Assembly (NCBI GenBank): GCA_028821815.1
Contig: JAPKEY010000017.1
Span: 1 to 15,765, forward strand
Direction of reading: 5' to 3'
Source: Candidatus Poseidoniales archaeon
GTDB lineage: Archaea > Thermoplasmatota > Poseidoniia > Poseidoniales > Thalassarchaeaceae
Length of the DNA: 15,765 bases
Of the stretch, positions 8,253-15,765 are shown piece after piece. The notes under the pieces were generated by a model. The model made no database searches. It had not been told where the DNA came from and was given only the letters and a program-made list of their open reading frames with translations. The translations under genes and the position numbers were made by a program. Numbering within the stretch: position 1 is the stretch's first letter; each line of letters begins with the position of its first letter.

Positions 8253-8258
8253 ATCACC
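8253..8258 (-). promoter_or_regulatory. Shine-Dalgarno overlapping the upstream stop codon
   Basis: GGTGAT lies three bases before ATG 8249 and contains the TGA (8256-8254) that ends the 1470-residue gene. A ribosome terminating there is placed on the next start, the usual arrangement for translational coupling. Confidence 0.65.
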
Positions 8259-11200
8259 CCGTAATCGTGACCACTCCCGTGACGATTGCTGTCGTCAATG
8301 GTTCGGGCAATAGATAGTGAGTTGTCTCACCCTTAAAGCCCATTAAATTGAGAATTGAAAGGTCTGAAGCAAGTCCGTTAACCCCGATGGTCGTGCCTGT
8401 TGGAATGCCTCCTGTCACTTGTGCATCAATCAACACTGCTCGACCATCAAATGTCGTGTCTCCAATATCGACAGTGGCTCGAGCATTAGCAATGATTCGC
8501 CCCCCACGTACATCCTCAATCTTAACGATTGGATAAGGTCCGATATTGTTGAATTGTATTGTCGCACTCTTGAGGCCCTCACCCGCTGCTTCGAGTTGCT
8601 CAAGCCACACTCCTGGTTGCGATGGAACGTCGTTTTGGCGTAGATAGAGGCGTTCGATACCTTCACCACTGCTAGTAATCCTCAAACCGAAATCTGCTGT
8701 CGGTTCAATACTCATGTGACTGGCTAGATTTTCGGCTAATAGCAGACTATCGCCACGAGATTCAACTGCACGGCCGGTGGTTGAAATGAAAAGATCCATT
8801 CCGGGACCTGAAGATGAATATACAAGCGTCGACATACCTTGGAAAGCTACTGGTTTCGTGATATCAAATACACTGGAGGGGGCAGTAGAGAGATTCATTT
8901 GCTGTGGTAACTCATGCAAGAATACTGTGGCAGGCCACCATTTCCCCGAATTAAATCGGTTCATTTGCAGCATTAATGAGTCGATTGATAACCCAGATTG
9001 GTCAGAATCTCCGGCTTCCATACCCACTGACACCATGGACCCCAAAGAAGCAGTCATGTCGAGTTGTTTAGGTATTCCTTGCAAGAGTAATTCATACCGG
9101 GTCGACTGGGTTCGATCGAGTAATGTCGCATGTATCGCGTCTAATTCAGTGCTCATCTGATAATTACTGAAAATCGTCAATTGTGGAACCACGGGACGGT
9201 AATCGGTAGTGATTTGGGTCTCCACTTTCAGATCTGTCGATTGACCTGGTTCAAATCCAAGTAGCATCAAATGTAGATCGCGTCCATTGTAATTGTTGAC
9301 TTCAACCATGAATTCAGGGTTGGCTGGTAACCAACCATCCAATTCAATATCAATATTCCAACGATCTGTAACACTAAGATTCTGATAATCGATTGAAAGA
9401 TCGATAGTGGGTGCTAAGCCAGGTAACCAAACACGAGAACGAAAGGCAGTGTGGTTGTCCTCTGCTAGATCCGCTTCCACCGAAATTCCATGCAACCACT
9501 CAGGTTCATCAAGAGCCATTCGACCCTGTTGTGCATCGACAATTAAATCGAATTCTTGATCGGCGTCGAGTTCAATTCCGAATGAAAAGTCTGAGCGTTG
9601 ATCATCAATTGCTCCCCCGGTAACACTGGTCACCAATTCGCCGAGCATTCCATTGACACTTTGTCCGAAGTCGGTGAATCCAGCAAGGAAGAAAGCAATC
9701 CCAGCAAGGCCTTCATCGGTGATAAATTGAGGGACATCGAGGGCACTGGCCTCACCAACACCACCTTGCGGTACCTCAAACGCGAGATTTGAGGGGAGAG
9801 GGTCAATGAGAACATGAGCGGTCAAACCGTCAGCCGGAGATTCATGGATGGTTTGGTCCATGATGACTGCGTGAAAAGGAGAATCCCCCGGCCCGACGAG
9901 GAATCCTGTACCGCGACCAGCTTCTCCGGGCACACCTGGCATTTCAGCACCGAGAAATCCAACTTCTGTAATCCCATGTACACGTGCTGAAAGTGTGGCT
10001 TCACCCATATCTTGATTCTGCATGAACAGGAAATGGTCCCCATCCATCGTCTTTGGATCGGTAGCGTTCGATATCATCAAGGATAATGCGCCGATTGGAG
10101 ATTGAGATACCCAAGATACATCGTCGCCAATGGCCATTGTAAAGTTTCCAGGGAGGAAATCTATGTCTAACACCTGTCGCTGAATGCCTTCACGACCAGC
10201 ATAGACAACCTCGGCAATATCGCGATCTGAAGTGAATGTAAGTTCACTCTCGGAGACTGTGATATCGAGCGAAGCCGGATGATCTGAGAGCAATACATAT
10301 TGGAAATCGCTGTTTGGAAGATCGATATTTCCAAACTCATCATCTTCATGCTCAAGGAATAATATGCGGAGGGGGTCTCCACCATTGGCGCCCAACGAAA
10401 TTTGCTGTGTTTGAGTTACTGCATCATCAATAATGTGGAGTGAATGCAAGCCTTCGTGGTGCAAACTCATGGAGATTGGGACCAATTTGTCAACTTGGCC
10501 ATGCCTCCCTTGTACAACGGTTGTACTCTTGTCATCGGCCAAGATCATATGAGGGCCGTACGCAGTTGGAATGTCGGTGGAACCCATCACCAATTCTAGG
10601 ATACCGATGGGCATGGGTTCACGATCCACTTCAAAGCTTGTTAGCATCTCCAAATGGATGGCAGTGCCTTGAGTAGCACTTCCCGTGCTACCGCTAATCA
10701 CATCAACAAGAGCGTTTGGAATACTGTTTAAAATATTCGAAATATCGAGGAAAATATCGACGACTGCGAGAATTGTGACATCGAGAATCATTGACAGAAT
10801 ATCCAAACTATCGTCGAGGGTATCCACTTCTTGCTCTTCGCTACCACCCAACCAGAAATCACCGTAGAGAAGCAGTCCTGTTGGTAAATCTTCAGCGGAC
10901 ATACGTGTCTTGCGGTGATCTGTATCCACGCCCTCGCGTTCAAACCATGAGACATAATCTAGAGATGTAACCGATTGTGTGGAACGGAGAAGTACCAACG
11001 TATTCGGTGGGTTCTGAGGGTCGATGGGTAGCGTCGGGTCATTGACGTTTGGAGTTGAATCACGAGTGAAATTCTTGATTCCTAATATCAACGATAGACG
11101 GTTGGGTATTTGCCCGGGTAGTTCAGGTTGTGAAGCACTCCCTAACATCTGGAAGCAGCGCTCAATTTCTGTTGGCGTCATTGTCCCAGATGGCATGCCG

Positions 11201-12666
11201 CGAAGCCAAACCAATGTTTCAGTAACATTCCCATATGGTTCCGAAGCACTCTCTCGATAGGAACTTCGGTTCTCATGGAAATGGAGCCATAGATCTGCCC
11301 GTTCATCGGCATAATACTCAATCGATGTAAGACCGTCTTCGCCGACTGTACCCGAACCTGTTGGAAGGACATTGTCGGTGCGGATTGTCAAATCTACTAT
11401 CGATGGTAATTGATAACTCGTCGAAATTGGATGGACACCGAGTTCAAGATAGGATAATTCCCAAATTTCTCGTTCACCATTCTCTTCGGGTGAGAAGTGA
11501 CCATAACCAAATCCAACACCGATTCGGCAATCATGCTGCCAGGAAGCGTTGAGATAACCAGTATTTGGTTGGTAATGTGAAGGACATTGGGTTTGCCCAT
11601 CATTATCGATTTGAATTGAAATTGGTGCAGAGAGGGCGGCAATTGTGACGCCACTGTCATCCCCTGTCGGTGTACCTGATGAAAGTCCAGATGCGAGCAG
11701 AAGCAATGAGGTAATCAACTCGGATCCTGCAGCAGAGAGGTCAAACCAAAATCGCTCAAATCCAACCTGCAAGGCCCAATCTGTGGGTGGAATGGTAAAG
11801 TGGGAATCGATGAGCCAAACATAAGACTCCCCAGATACTGTTGGATTGATGCCATAGGCAAATGGCTTCATCAATGAAACTTCAAGTGTGTCCATCACAT
11901 TCCAAATCTGATCTGACGGATTGATAAATTCAACTCGATATTCAATCGACGGTTCAAGCCACAGTTGTGTTGGAGGACTTCCAAGCAAGCCCCAACCCTC
12001 ACCAGGAGTCATGTCAAAACCAATCGTGAGACCGACGCGAATATCTGGGTTTTCGACCGTGCTGGTACTCGGATCATCGTCACCATCGATGTCAATTTCA
12101 TGCATCAATGGATCTTGACTGAATAAACTCAGCAGTGATGCTGAGAACGGAACTACGGTGAACTTCTCATGATGCGGACCATCGTTCTGCGCCTGATATT
12201 CCGACCAAATGATGTAATCTGTAAGATTGACTAGTGTCCCCCAAATAGTATCTACTAAACCAGGTGGCGCATTTTCACCCAACAGGATATCAATCGGTGC
12301 GGGGTGTTCAACCCCTTCTGGATTTGAGGATTCAACAATCAACCCATCAAGGGCTGTATCGATGTGTGTTAATGGATCCTGCGAGCCGATGGAACGTACA
12401 CCGTTGCGAACGGATGCCAGAGAATTTTCAGCCTGTAATTCAATTTGGTCACTGTCGAGCATCAAATCTCGGGTTGCCAATACATCGTGTAATTCAGATA
12501 TAATCCCAAAATCTTCAGCTCGTATCTGAGCAGCCTCGACAGCCATAAAGGGACTCAACATGGGGAGAATCAAGACGAGGACAAGAGCCAAACTGATTCG
12601 GTCGCGAGCGCGTGGCGCTGCCAGAATCAAACGTGTGCTATCTTCCATGTTGGTATACACTGCCAC
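8254..12666 (-). CDS. Very large exported protein of unknown family with repeated Leu-Pro beta motifs
   Basis: This is 1470 residues from GTG 12666. GAAGGAG (12676-12670) sits three bases upstream of that codon and nine upstream of an in-frame GTG at 12660, which is equally possible; an ATG at 12648 is too far from it. An N-terminal signal peptide (basic RARDR, hydrophobic core about 24-44, cleavage near VEAA) sends it out of the cell. The first half contains an acidic Ca-binding-like loop (DIDGDDDP, about 192-199), Trp-rich strands, and hydrophobic or amphipathic helices at about 316-330 and 618-657. The second half (about 790-1370) repeats a beta pattern with a central Leu/Ile/Phe-Pro turn, such as VFLHELPQQMNLST and ELLLQGIPKQLDMTA. 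About ten NxS/T sequons suggest glycosylation; only three cysteines are present. The C-terminus is mildly hydrophobic (TTAIVTGVVTITG) but too short for a normal membrane span. It is translationally coupled to the 224-residue membrane protein. No enzyme motif is recognised. Binding of lipid or another hydrophobic ligand is one speculative idea. Confidence 0.85.
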   Translation of the reverse strand: MAVYTNMEDSTRLILAAPRARDRISLALVLVLILPMLSPFMAVEAAQIRAEDFGIISELHDVLATRDLMLDSDQIELQAENSLASVRNGVRSIGSQDPLTHIDTALDGLIVESSNPEGVEHPAPIDILLGENAPPGLVDTIWGTLVNLTDYIIWSEYQAQNDGPHHEKFTVVPFSASLLSLFSQDPLMHEIDIDGDDDPSTSTVENPDIRVGLTIGFDMTPGEGWGLLGSPPTQLWLEPSIEYRVEFINPSDQIWNVMDTLEVSLMKPFAYGINPTVSGESYVWLIDSHFTIPPTDWALQVGFERFWFDLSAAGSELITSLLLLASGLSSGTPTGDDSGVTIAALSAPISIQIDNDGQTQCPSHYQPNTGYLNASWQHDCRIGVGFGYGHFSPEENGEREIWELSYLELGVHPISTSYQLPSIVDLTIRTDNVLPTGSGTVGEDGLTSIEYYADERADLWLHFHENRSSYRESASEPYGNVTETLVWLRGMPSGTMTPTEIERCFQMLGSASQPELPGQIPNRLSLILGIKNFTRDSTPNVNDPTLPIDPQNPPNTLVLLRSTQSVTSLDYVSWFEREGVDTDHRKTRMSAEDLPTGLLLYGDFWLGGSEEQEVDTLDDSLDILSMILDVTILAVVDIFLDISNILNSIPNALVDVISGSTGSATQGTAIHLEMLTSFEVDREPMPIGILELVMGSTDIPTAYGPHMILADDKSTTVVQGRHGQVDKLVPISMSLHHEGLHSLHIIDDAVTQTQQISLGANGGDPLRILFLEHEDDEFGNIDLPNSDFQYVLLSDHPASLDITVSESELTFTSDRDIAEVVYAGREGIQRQVLDIDFLPGNFTMAIGDDVSWVSQSPIGALSLMISNATDPKTMDGDHFLFMQNQDMGEATLSARVHGITEVGFLGAEMPGVPGEAGRGTGFLVGPGDSPFHAVIMDQTIHESPADGLTAHVLIDPLPSNLAFEVPQGGVGEASALDVPQFITDEGLAGIAFFLAGFTDFGQSVNGMLGELVTSVTGGAIDDQRSDFSFGIELDADQEFDLIVDAQQGRMALDEPEWLHGISVEADLAEDNHTAFRSRVWLPGLAPTIDLSIDYQNLSVTDRWNIDIELDGWLPANPEFMVEVNNYNGRDLHLMLLGFEPGQSTDLKVETQITTDYRPVVPQLTIFSNYQMSTELDAIHATLLDRTQSTRYELLLQGIPKQLDMTASLGSMVSVGMEAGDSDQSGLSIDSLMLQMNRFNSGKWWPATVFLHELPQQMNLSTAPSSVFDITKPVAFQGMSTLVYSSSGPGMDLFISTTGRAVESRGDSLLLAENLASHMSIEPTADFGLRITSSGEGIERLYLRQNDVPSQPGVWLEQLEAAGEGLKSATIQFNNIGPYPIVKIEDVRGGRIIANARATVDIGDTTFDGRAVLIDAQVTGGIPTGTTIGVNGLASDLSILNLMGFKGETTHYLLPEPLTTAIVTGVVTITG
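8557..10299 (-). repeat. Degenerate protein repeat: beta strand - Leu/Ile-Pro turn - beta strand
   Basis: Within the 1470-residue protein at least eight segments share a hydrophobic strand, a turn usually containing Pro, then an alternating hydrophobic strand. They lie near residues 790 (VLLSDHPASLDITVS), 831 (VLDIDFLPGNFTMAI), 951 (HVLIDPLPSNLAFEV), 1079 (VWLPGLAPTIDLSID), 1107 (IELDGWLPANPEFMVEV), 1131 (LHLMLLGFEPGQSTDLKV), 1191 (YELLLQGIPKQLDMTA) and 1247 (TVFLHELPQQMNLST). Spacing is irregular (about 24 to 130 residues), so some copies are probably too degenerate to see by eye. Confidence 0.55.
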
Positions 12667-12704
12667 TCGCTCCTTCTAAAGGGTCTTCGACCCTTGTGCG
12701 CGAG
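12666..12704 (-). promoter_or_regulatory. Structured leader and Shine-Dalgarno of the 1470-residue exported protein
   Basis: A perfect 7-bp stem (AAGGGTC with GACCCTT, loop GAA in the transcribed sense; 12695-12679) lies two bases before the Shine-Dalgarno GAAGGAG (12676-12670). A second 5-bp pairing, CTCGC (12704-12700) with GCGAG (12670-12666), would enclose both the hairpin and the ribosome site and reach the first base of the GTG start. CCTT/AAGG pairing across a TAG loop is a competing fold. The 62-base gap between the PKD gene and this gene shows no convincing TATA box. The hairpin could also be a weak terminator for the gene before it. Confidence 0.45.
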
Positions 12705-12728
12705 GGGAGAGGGTTCCAAATCCAATCT

Positions 12729-15152
12729 TCAGCGCTGTATTGTGCTTCGACTTCCACACTTTGGACAGTCAATTTGTGCTTGGTCGATTCCACTGGGCAT
12801 ATCGACAGCATATTGCTGGCCACAATCTCCACAAGTTCCGACAACTTCAGTGGTTTGTTCTGTAACTGATGGGACCTCTACCACGACCGGTTCGGGTTCA
12901 GGAGTAGCAACCATTGGCTTCTGCTGAGATGATTCATTCAACACTGTGGGCATTTCGATGCCACTGGAAAGAACACTGCCACGATTTTCAGCGGGTACAA
13001 CTGTCTGGGGTTCCGGTTTAGGATCCTGCTCGACCGCTATAGGGGTTGGTTCGACTTCGTCGGGCTCCGCAAAGGCGGAAAGTAAGGCGTCGTCATCAAT
13101 ACCACGTGATTGGGTTCTGACCGATTGTTGTTGAGTTCCATATGCAGAGCCAACGCCAGCGATTTGTGCCATTTCATCACCACCACCGCTTTGAAATCCA
13201 CTAGATGCGCCGCCTCGATTTTGGAACATCGACAATTGTTCTTCGTGACCTGGTTCTTGAGCGGCTTCGTTTTCCTCTGCAGCAAGACGGGAAGCTTCTT
13301 CATTCATCAATTCTTGATGGGCGCGTCTCTGATTCATGGATCTAAACAAGAATATGCCACCAGCGATGGCAGCGAGGGCAAGCAAAATTGCGCCACCGCC
13401 GTAGATGTAACTCAAGGTTGATGATTTGGAAACTGCTTGATCTTCAACATGAACATTCAACTCACGGGTGGATGATAGACCCTGTTCATTGGTAACAGTG
13501 CAGGTGATTGAGTAATCGCCACCCTTGGTAAATGTCCACGATACCAAATCACCAGTGGCTTCGACATCATTCTTGGTATCACCATCCTGATCAATATCGG
13601 TGGAACGATCAAAATCCCACGACCAAATCAACACAGGTGAATTGGGGTCACTGGCATTCAAGCGCCAATTGTTCTCTTCTCCCGCCATCACATCAGTGGG
13701 CCCGGTAATGGAATCCAATATAGGTGAAGTTCGATCTTGCACTGTCACGTTAATGGTAATTGAAGAGGATAGGTTTGCAGAATCATAAACACGTAATTCG
13801 ACACTGTGATTGCCTACAAATGAAAAACTGTAGGTGAACGAATTGCCCGTGTCTTCATCTGATTGGATGAGAAGTCCATCGGCATACCATTCTTCTCGAT
13901 CAATGCCAAAATTATCTATGGATGAACTGGAAACTGTAAACGATTCGTCAAAGCCTCGAACCAAGTTGTTGCCACCATTGAGGATTGCTGTTGGATTTGT
14001 TTGATCTTCAACATCAATAGAGATGGATGATGTGTCACTACGACCATCGACACCGTTGGCACGCAGAGTTACCGAGAAAGAACCTTCAGATGCCCAAGAT
14101 GTTTCAGCTGTGGTGCCTGTCAACTCAAAATTTCCATCTCCGTTCAAGTCCCACTCATAGGCACTGGTGTCAACCTGATTGGAAAGATTGGGTGTACTTA
14201 TTGCGGAGAATGTCACAACCTCACTAACATCCACGATTTCTGCAGCGTCACTGGTGATGGTTGCATCCAAAACCGGTAGCAGCGTGATGATGACTGTGAA
14301 ACTTGCTTCTATCGAGCCGTCACCCCCACCTGTGGGTCCAACCTCATTGTCAGCATACAGGTAGAGGGGTTGATTGGCATAGGTCGAATCAACAGTCCAG
14401 ACGACGCTATCTTCAGTTGTGACCTGTAGAAGATCGGCACCAGTGATACGGAATTCGGGTGGATTTCCATCAAGGTAACTGGTTCGCTGGGATTCGGTGA
14501 GGAGAAATATATCAGGATTACCAGACAACGGAAGAGCACTGATTGATATCTGGGTTCCTTCATCGAGATTCAAATCATTCTCATCTACCAATTTTGAGTG
14601 GCTGTTGACGCCCAAACCAACCAAAGCATCGTGAATCGTCCAATAACTCTGAGATGGATATGAAATGTCAAGGCTCACCTGAAGAGAACTACCACCCTGT
14701 GCACCCTGACCATCATCGCCTAGATGGGCTTTATTGTCGAGGACAACGTACCAATTCTTCTCACTCTCATCAGTCGGAACTGTCCAATGCCAGCGAGCCG
14801 AACCAACCATGTCCTCAAACACCGTATCTTCAGCCCAATATGTTGCAGAACGGTAGGATTGGTCGTTCGCATAGACTTGCAGTGCAGCGTTTCTAAAGAC
14901 AAGGAAATCAAAATTGACATCTCCGGTCACATCGAATTCAACGATAGTCCCCGGTGCCAAAATCCCCAATGAAATCTTCTCACACTCTTGGTCAGAAATG
15001 AGGATGGGATCGGGCATTGAACCCATGTCTGTGGTGCCACAAACCGTGGTGCGCCCTTCACTAGCGGCACCGAGTGGGAGTGTTGACGTTACGAGAAGAG
15101 TGACGAGGATGAGCACCACCCGTGCGTGTCGCATATCAACCGCTTGATTCAT
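12729..15152 (-). CDS. Surface protein with PPC-like and three PKD domains, one membrane span and a cytoplasmic zinc ribbon
   Basis: This is 807 residues from ATG 15152, which AAAGGTGA directly precedes; the in-frame ATG at 15134 gives a more compact signal peptide and is possible. After the signal peptide (about 8-31) come two beta-rich, PPC-like regions (about 35-165 and 166-292), then three PKD-type domains (about 298-383, 384-472, 473-571). Their cores show YEWDLNGDGNFE, EEWYADG and WSWDFDRSTDIDQDGD; the first and third carry Asp/Asn-rich loops likely to bind calcium. A membrane helix (about 582-604) leads to a cytoplasmic tail of about 200 residues: a charged Glu/Ala-rich stretch, a Gly/Gln/Pro-rich disordered region, and a final zinc ribbon (C774, C777, C796, C799). 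PKD domains usually mediate surface adhesion or protein-protein binding; no catalytic motif is seen. It starts 30 bases after the RNase Z stop, so co-transcription is possible. The long tail points to an intracellular partner, but the function is unknown. Confidence 0.9.
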   Translation of the reverse strand: MNQAVDMRHARVVLILVTLLVTSTLPLGAASEGRTTVCGTTDMGSMPDPILISDQECEKISLGILAPGTIVEFDVTGDVNFDFLVFRNAALQVYANDQSYRSATYWAEDTVFEDMVGSARWHWTVPTDESEKNWYVVLDNKAHLGDDGQGAQGGSSLQVSLDISYPSQSYWTIHDALVGLGVNSHSKLVDENDLNLDEGTQISISALPLSGNPDIFLLTESQRTSYLDGNPPEFRITGADLLQVTTEDSVVWTVDSTYANQPLYLYADNEVGPTGGGDGSIEASFTVIITLLPVLDATITSDAAEIVDVSEVVTFSAISTPNLSNQVDTSAYEWDLNGDGNFELTGTTAETSWASEGSFSVTLRANGVDGRSDTSSISIDVEDQTNPTAILNGGNNLVRGFDESFTVSSSSIDNFGIDREEWYADGLLIQSDEDTGNSFTYSFSFVGNHSVELRVYDSANLSSSITINVTVQDRTSPILDSITGPTDVMAGEENNWRLNASDPNSPVLIWSWDFDRSTDIDQDGDTKNDVEATGDLVSWTFTKGGDYSITCTVTNEQGLSSTRELNVHVEDQAVSKSSTLSYIYGGGAILLALAAIAGGIFLFRSMNQRRAHQELMNEEASRLAAEENEAAQEPGHEEQLSMFQNRGGASSGFQSGGGDEMAQIAGVGSAYGTQQQSVRTQSRGIDDDALLSAFAEPDEVEPTPIAVEQDPKPEPQTVVPAENRGSVLSSGIEMPTVLNESSQQKPMVATPEPEPVVVEVPSVTEQTTEVVGTCGDCGQQYAVDMPSGIDQAQIDCPKCGSRSTIQR
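12756..12833 (-). other. C-terminal zinc ribbon of the PKD surface protein
   Basis: CGDC and CPKC are separated by 18 residues and followed by GSRSTIQR at the very C-terminus, the classic four-cysteine zinc-ribbon spacing. Its place after the membrane span puts it in the cytoplasm. Confidence 0.8.
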
Positions 15153-15182
15153 TCACCTTTGAAGGTCGCCCATGACAGTGTA

Positions 15183-15765
15183 TCACAGATTCTTCTTGTT
15201 CCAACCGTTTTCTACGCGAACATGATGGGATACATCGCCGTTTGCATCGACACCAAACCAATCACCATCTAGGGTGGCTGCGACGCCTCCGGAGAAGTGT
15301 TCTCGGGCTTCACTGACCATTGGGGAAAGTCGCTCAATTCGACTGGAATAGTGTGTCAGAGCCAGTGTAGATGCCTTACACGATGTCGCGTGACGTGCAG
15401 CATCTGCTGCCGTAGAATGGTAATATTGCGTGGCCTTATCCTGCTGATCTGCCGAGAATGTCGCTTCGTGGAGTAAGAGCTGTGGTGAACTCGGAAGATT
15501 TGCGGCATCAAAGCCGATGGGACCGTGCGCTGTATCTCCACTGACCATCAGACTGCATCCAGGTCGTGGTTCACCACGGAAACTCGCTGCTGATAGAGGT
15601 TCATCGTTAACAATCAAATCCTGACCCGCAGCAAGTTGGCCAATTTGTTCATCTGAAAGATTCAATTCTGCGGCGTGTTCTCGATCGAAGCGACCTTGCT
15701 TTCGACTGGTCTCAAAATGATAACCACATGATGGAACGCCGTGGTGGGTTGGAACGATGGTCACA
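15183..15765 (-). CDS. rnz: Ribonuclease Z (tRNA 3' endonuclease), C-terminal part
   Basis: This is the last 194 codons or so of a metallo-beta-lactamase-fold endonuclease that removes the 3' trailer from tRNA precursors in the cytoplasm. The N-terminal half with the HxHxDH zinc motif lies beyond the right edge. The apparent GTG start at 15764 is an internal codon, because the frame begins mid-domain. Residues counted from that GTG: THHGVPSCGYHFE (metal ligand His8, usual form HxVPxxGYR), SGDT (Asp77, metal bridging), LLLHEATF (97-104 region), YYHSTA (His116, the catalytic HST motif, normally preceded by Gly) and LTHYSSRI (His138, metal ligand). All match the family in order and spacing. GDT is followed by AHG rather than the common RP. 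The exosite arm that grips tRNA would lie in or near the missing half. The gene ends 30 bases before the PKD protein; it is probably unrelated in function but may share its transcript. Confidence 0.93.
   Translation of the reverse strand, partial: VTIVPTHHGVPSCGYHFETSRKQGRFDREHAAELNLSDEQIGQLAAGQDLIVNDEPLSAASFRGEPRPGCSLMVSGDTAHGPIGFDAANLPSSPQLLLHEATFSADQQDKATQYYHSTAADAARHATSCKASTLALTHYSSRIERLSPMVSEAREHFSGGVAATLDGDWFGVDANGDVSHHVRVENGWNKKNL

Noticed and set aside
12679..12695. Hairpin as a proven intrinsic terminator for the PKD gene
   Set aside because: It is followed by only TTTAG and then directly by a Shine-Dalgarno, so it fits a leader structure at least as well.
15762..15764. GTG as a true start of the RNase Z reading frame
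   Set aside because: The residues that follow match the middle of RNase Z, not its N-terminus, and the HxHxDH zinc motif is missing. The gene is simply cut by the window edge.
1..15765. CRISPR arrays, insertion sequences, tRNA or rRNA genes
   Set aside because: No regularly spaced direct repeats, transposase motifs, terminal inverted repeats or tRNA-like cloverleafs were seen on either strand by eye.

Overview
This window looks like a marine Thermoplasmatota archaeon, most likely Marine Group II (Poseidoniales) or a close relative. That assignment is an inference. It rests on the combination of an archaeal/bacterial-type RNase Z, a likely NADH/F420H2 dehydrogenase subunit A start, and several very large single-pass surface proteins built from Ig-like modules, two of which carry cytoplasmic zinc fingers. 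No rRNA, tRNA or other phylogenetic marker is present to confirm it. All recognised genes lie on the minus strand, so the order of transcription runs from high to low coordinates.

In transcription order: (1) the C-terminal part of ribonuclease Z (15183-15765, cut by the window edge); (2) a surface protein with PPC-like and PKD domains, one membrane span and a cytoplasmic tail ending in a zinc ribbon (12729-15152); (3) a 1470-residue exported protein of unknown family with a recurring Leu-Pro beta motif (8254-12666); (4) four bases later, a 224-residue signal-anchored membrane protein (7575-8249); (5) a giant KP-43-like subtilase with jelly-roll, CARDB and repeated Ig-like modules, a membrane span and a RING-like C-terminal zinc finger (2980-7500); (6) an exported, membrane-anchored protein of about seven Ig-like modules, with a run of ten cytosines in its coding strand (242-2932); (7) after a 97-base gap with a strong hairpin, the first 48 codons of a probable nuoA (1-144, cut by the window edge).

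Genes 2 to 6 form a roughly 15 kb run with gaps of about 4 to 75 bases, all encoding exported or membrane-anchored proteins. The cluster reads as one cell-surface module: a surface protease, two putative adhesion or scaffold proteins, and a large exported beta-repeat protein translationally coupled to a small membrane partner. Two of the surface proteins share the plan 'extracellular beta modules - one membrane helix - disordered linker - zinc finger in the cytoplasm', which suggests that surface events may be connected to a cytoplasmic partner. The flanking RNase Z and nuoA are housekeeping genes. I saw no mobile elements, CRISPR arrays, tRNAs or rRNAs. There is no gene-free stretch longer than 300 bases.
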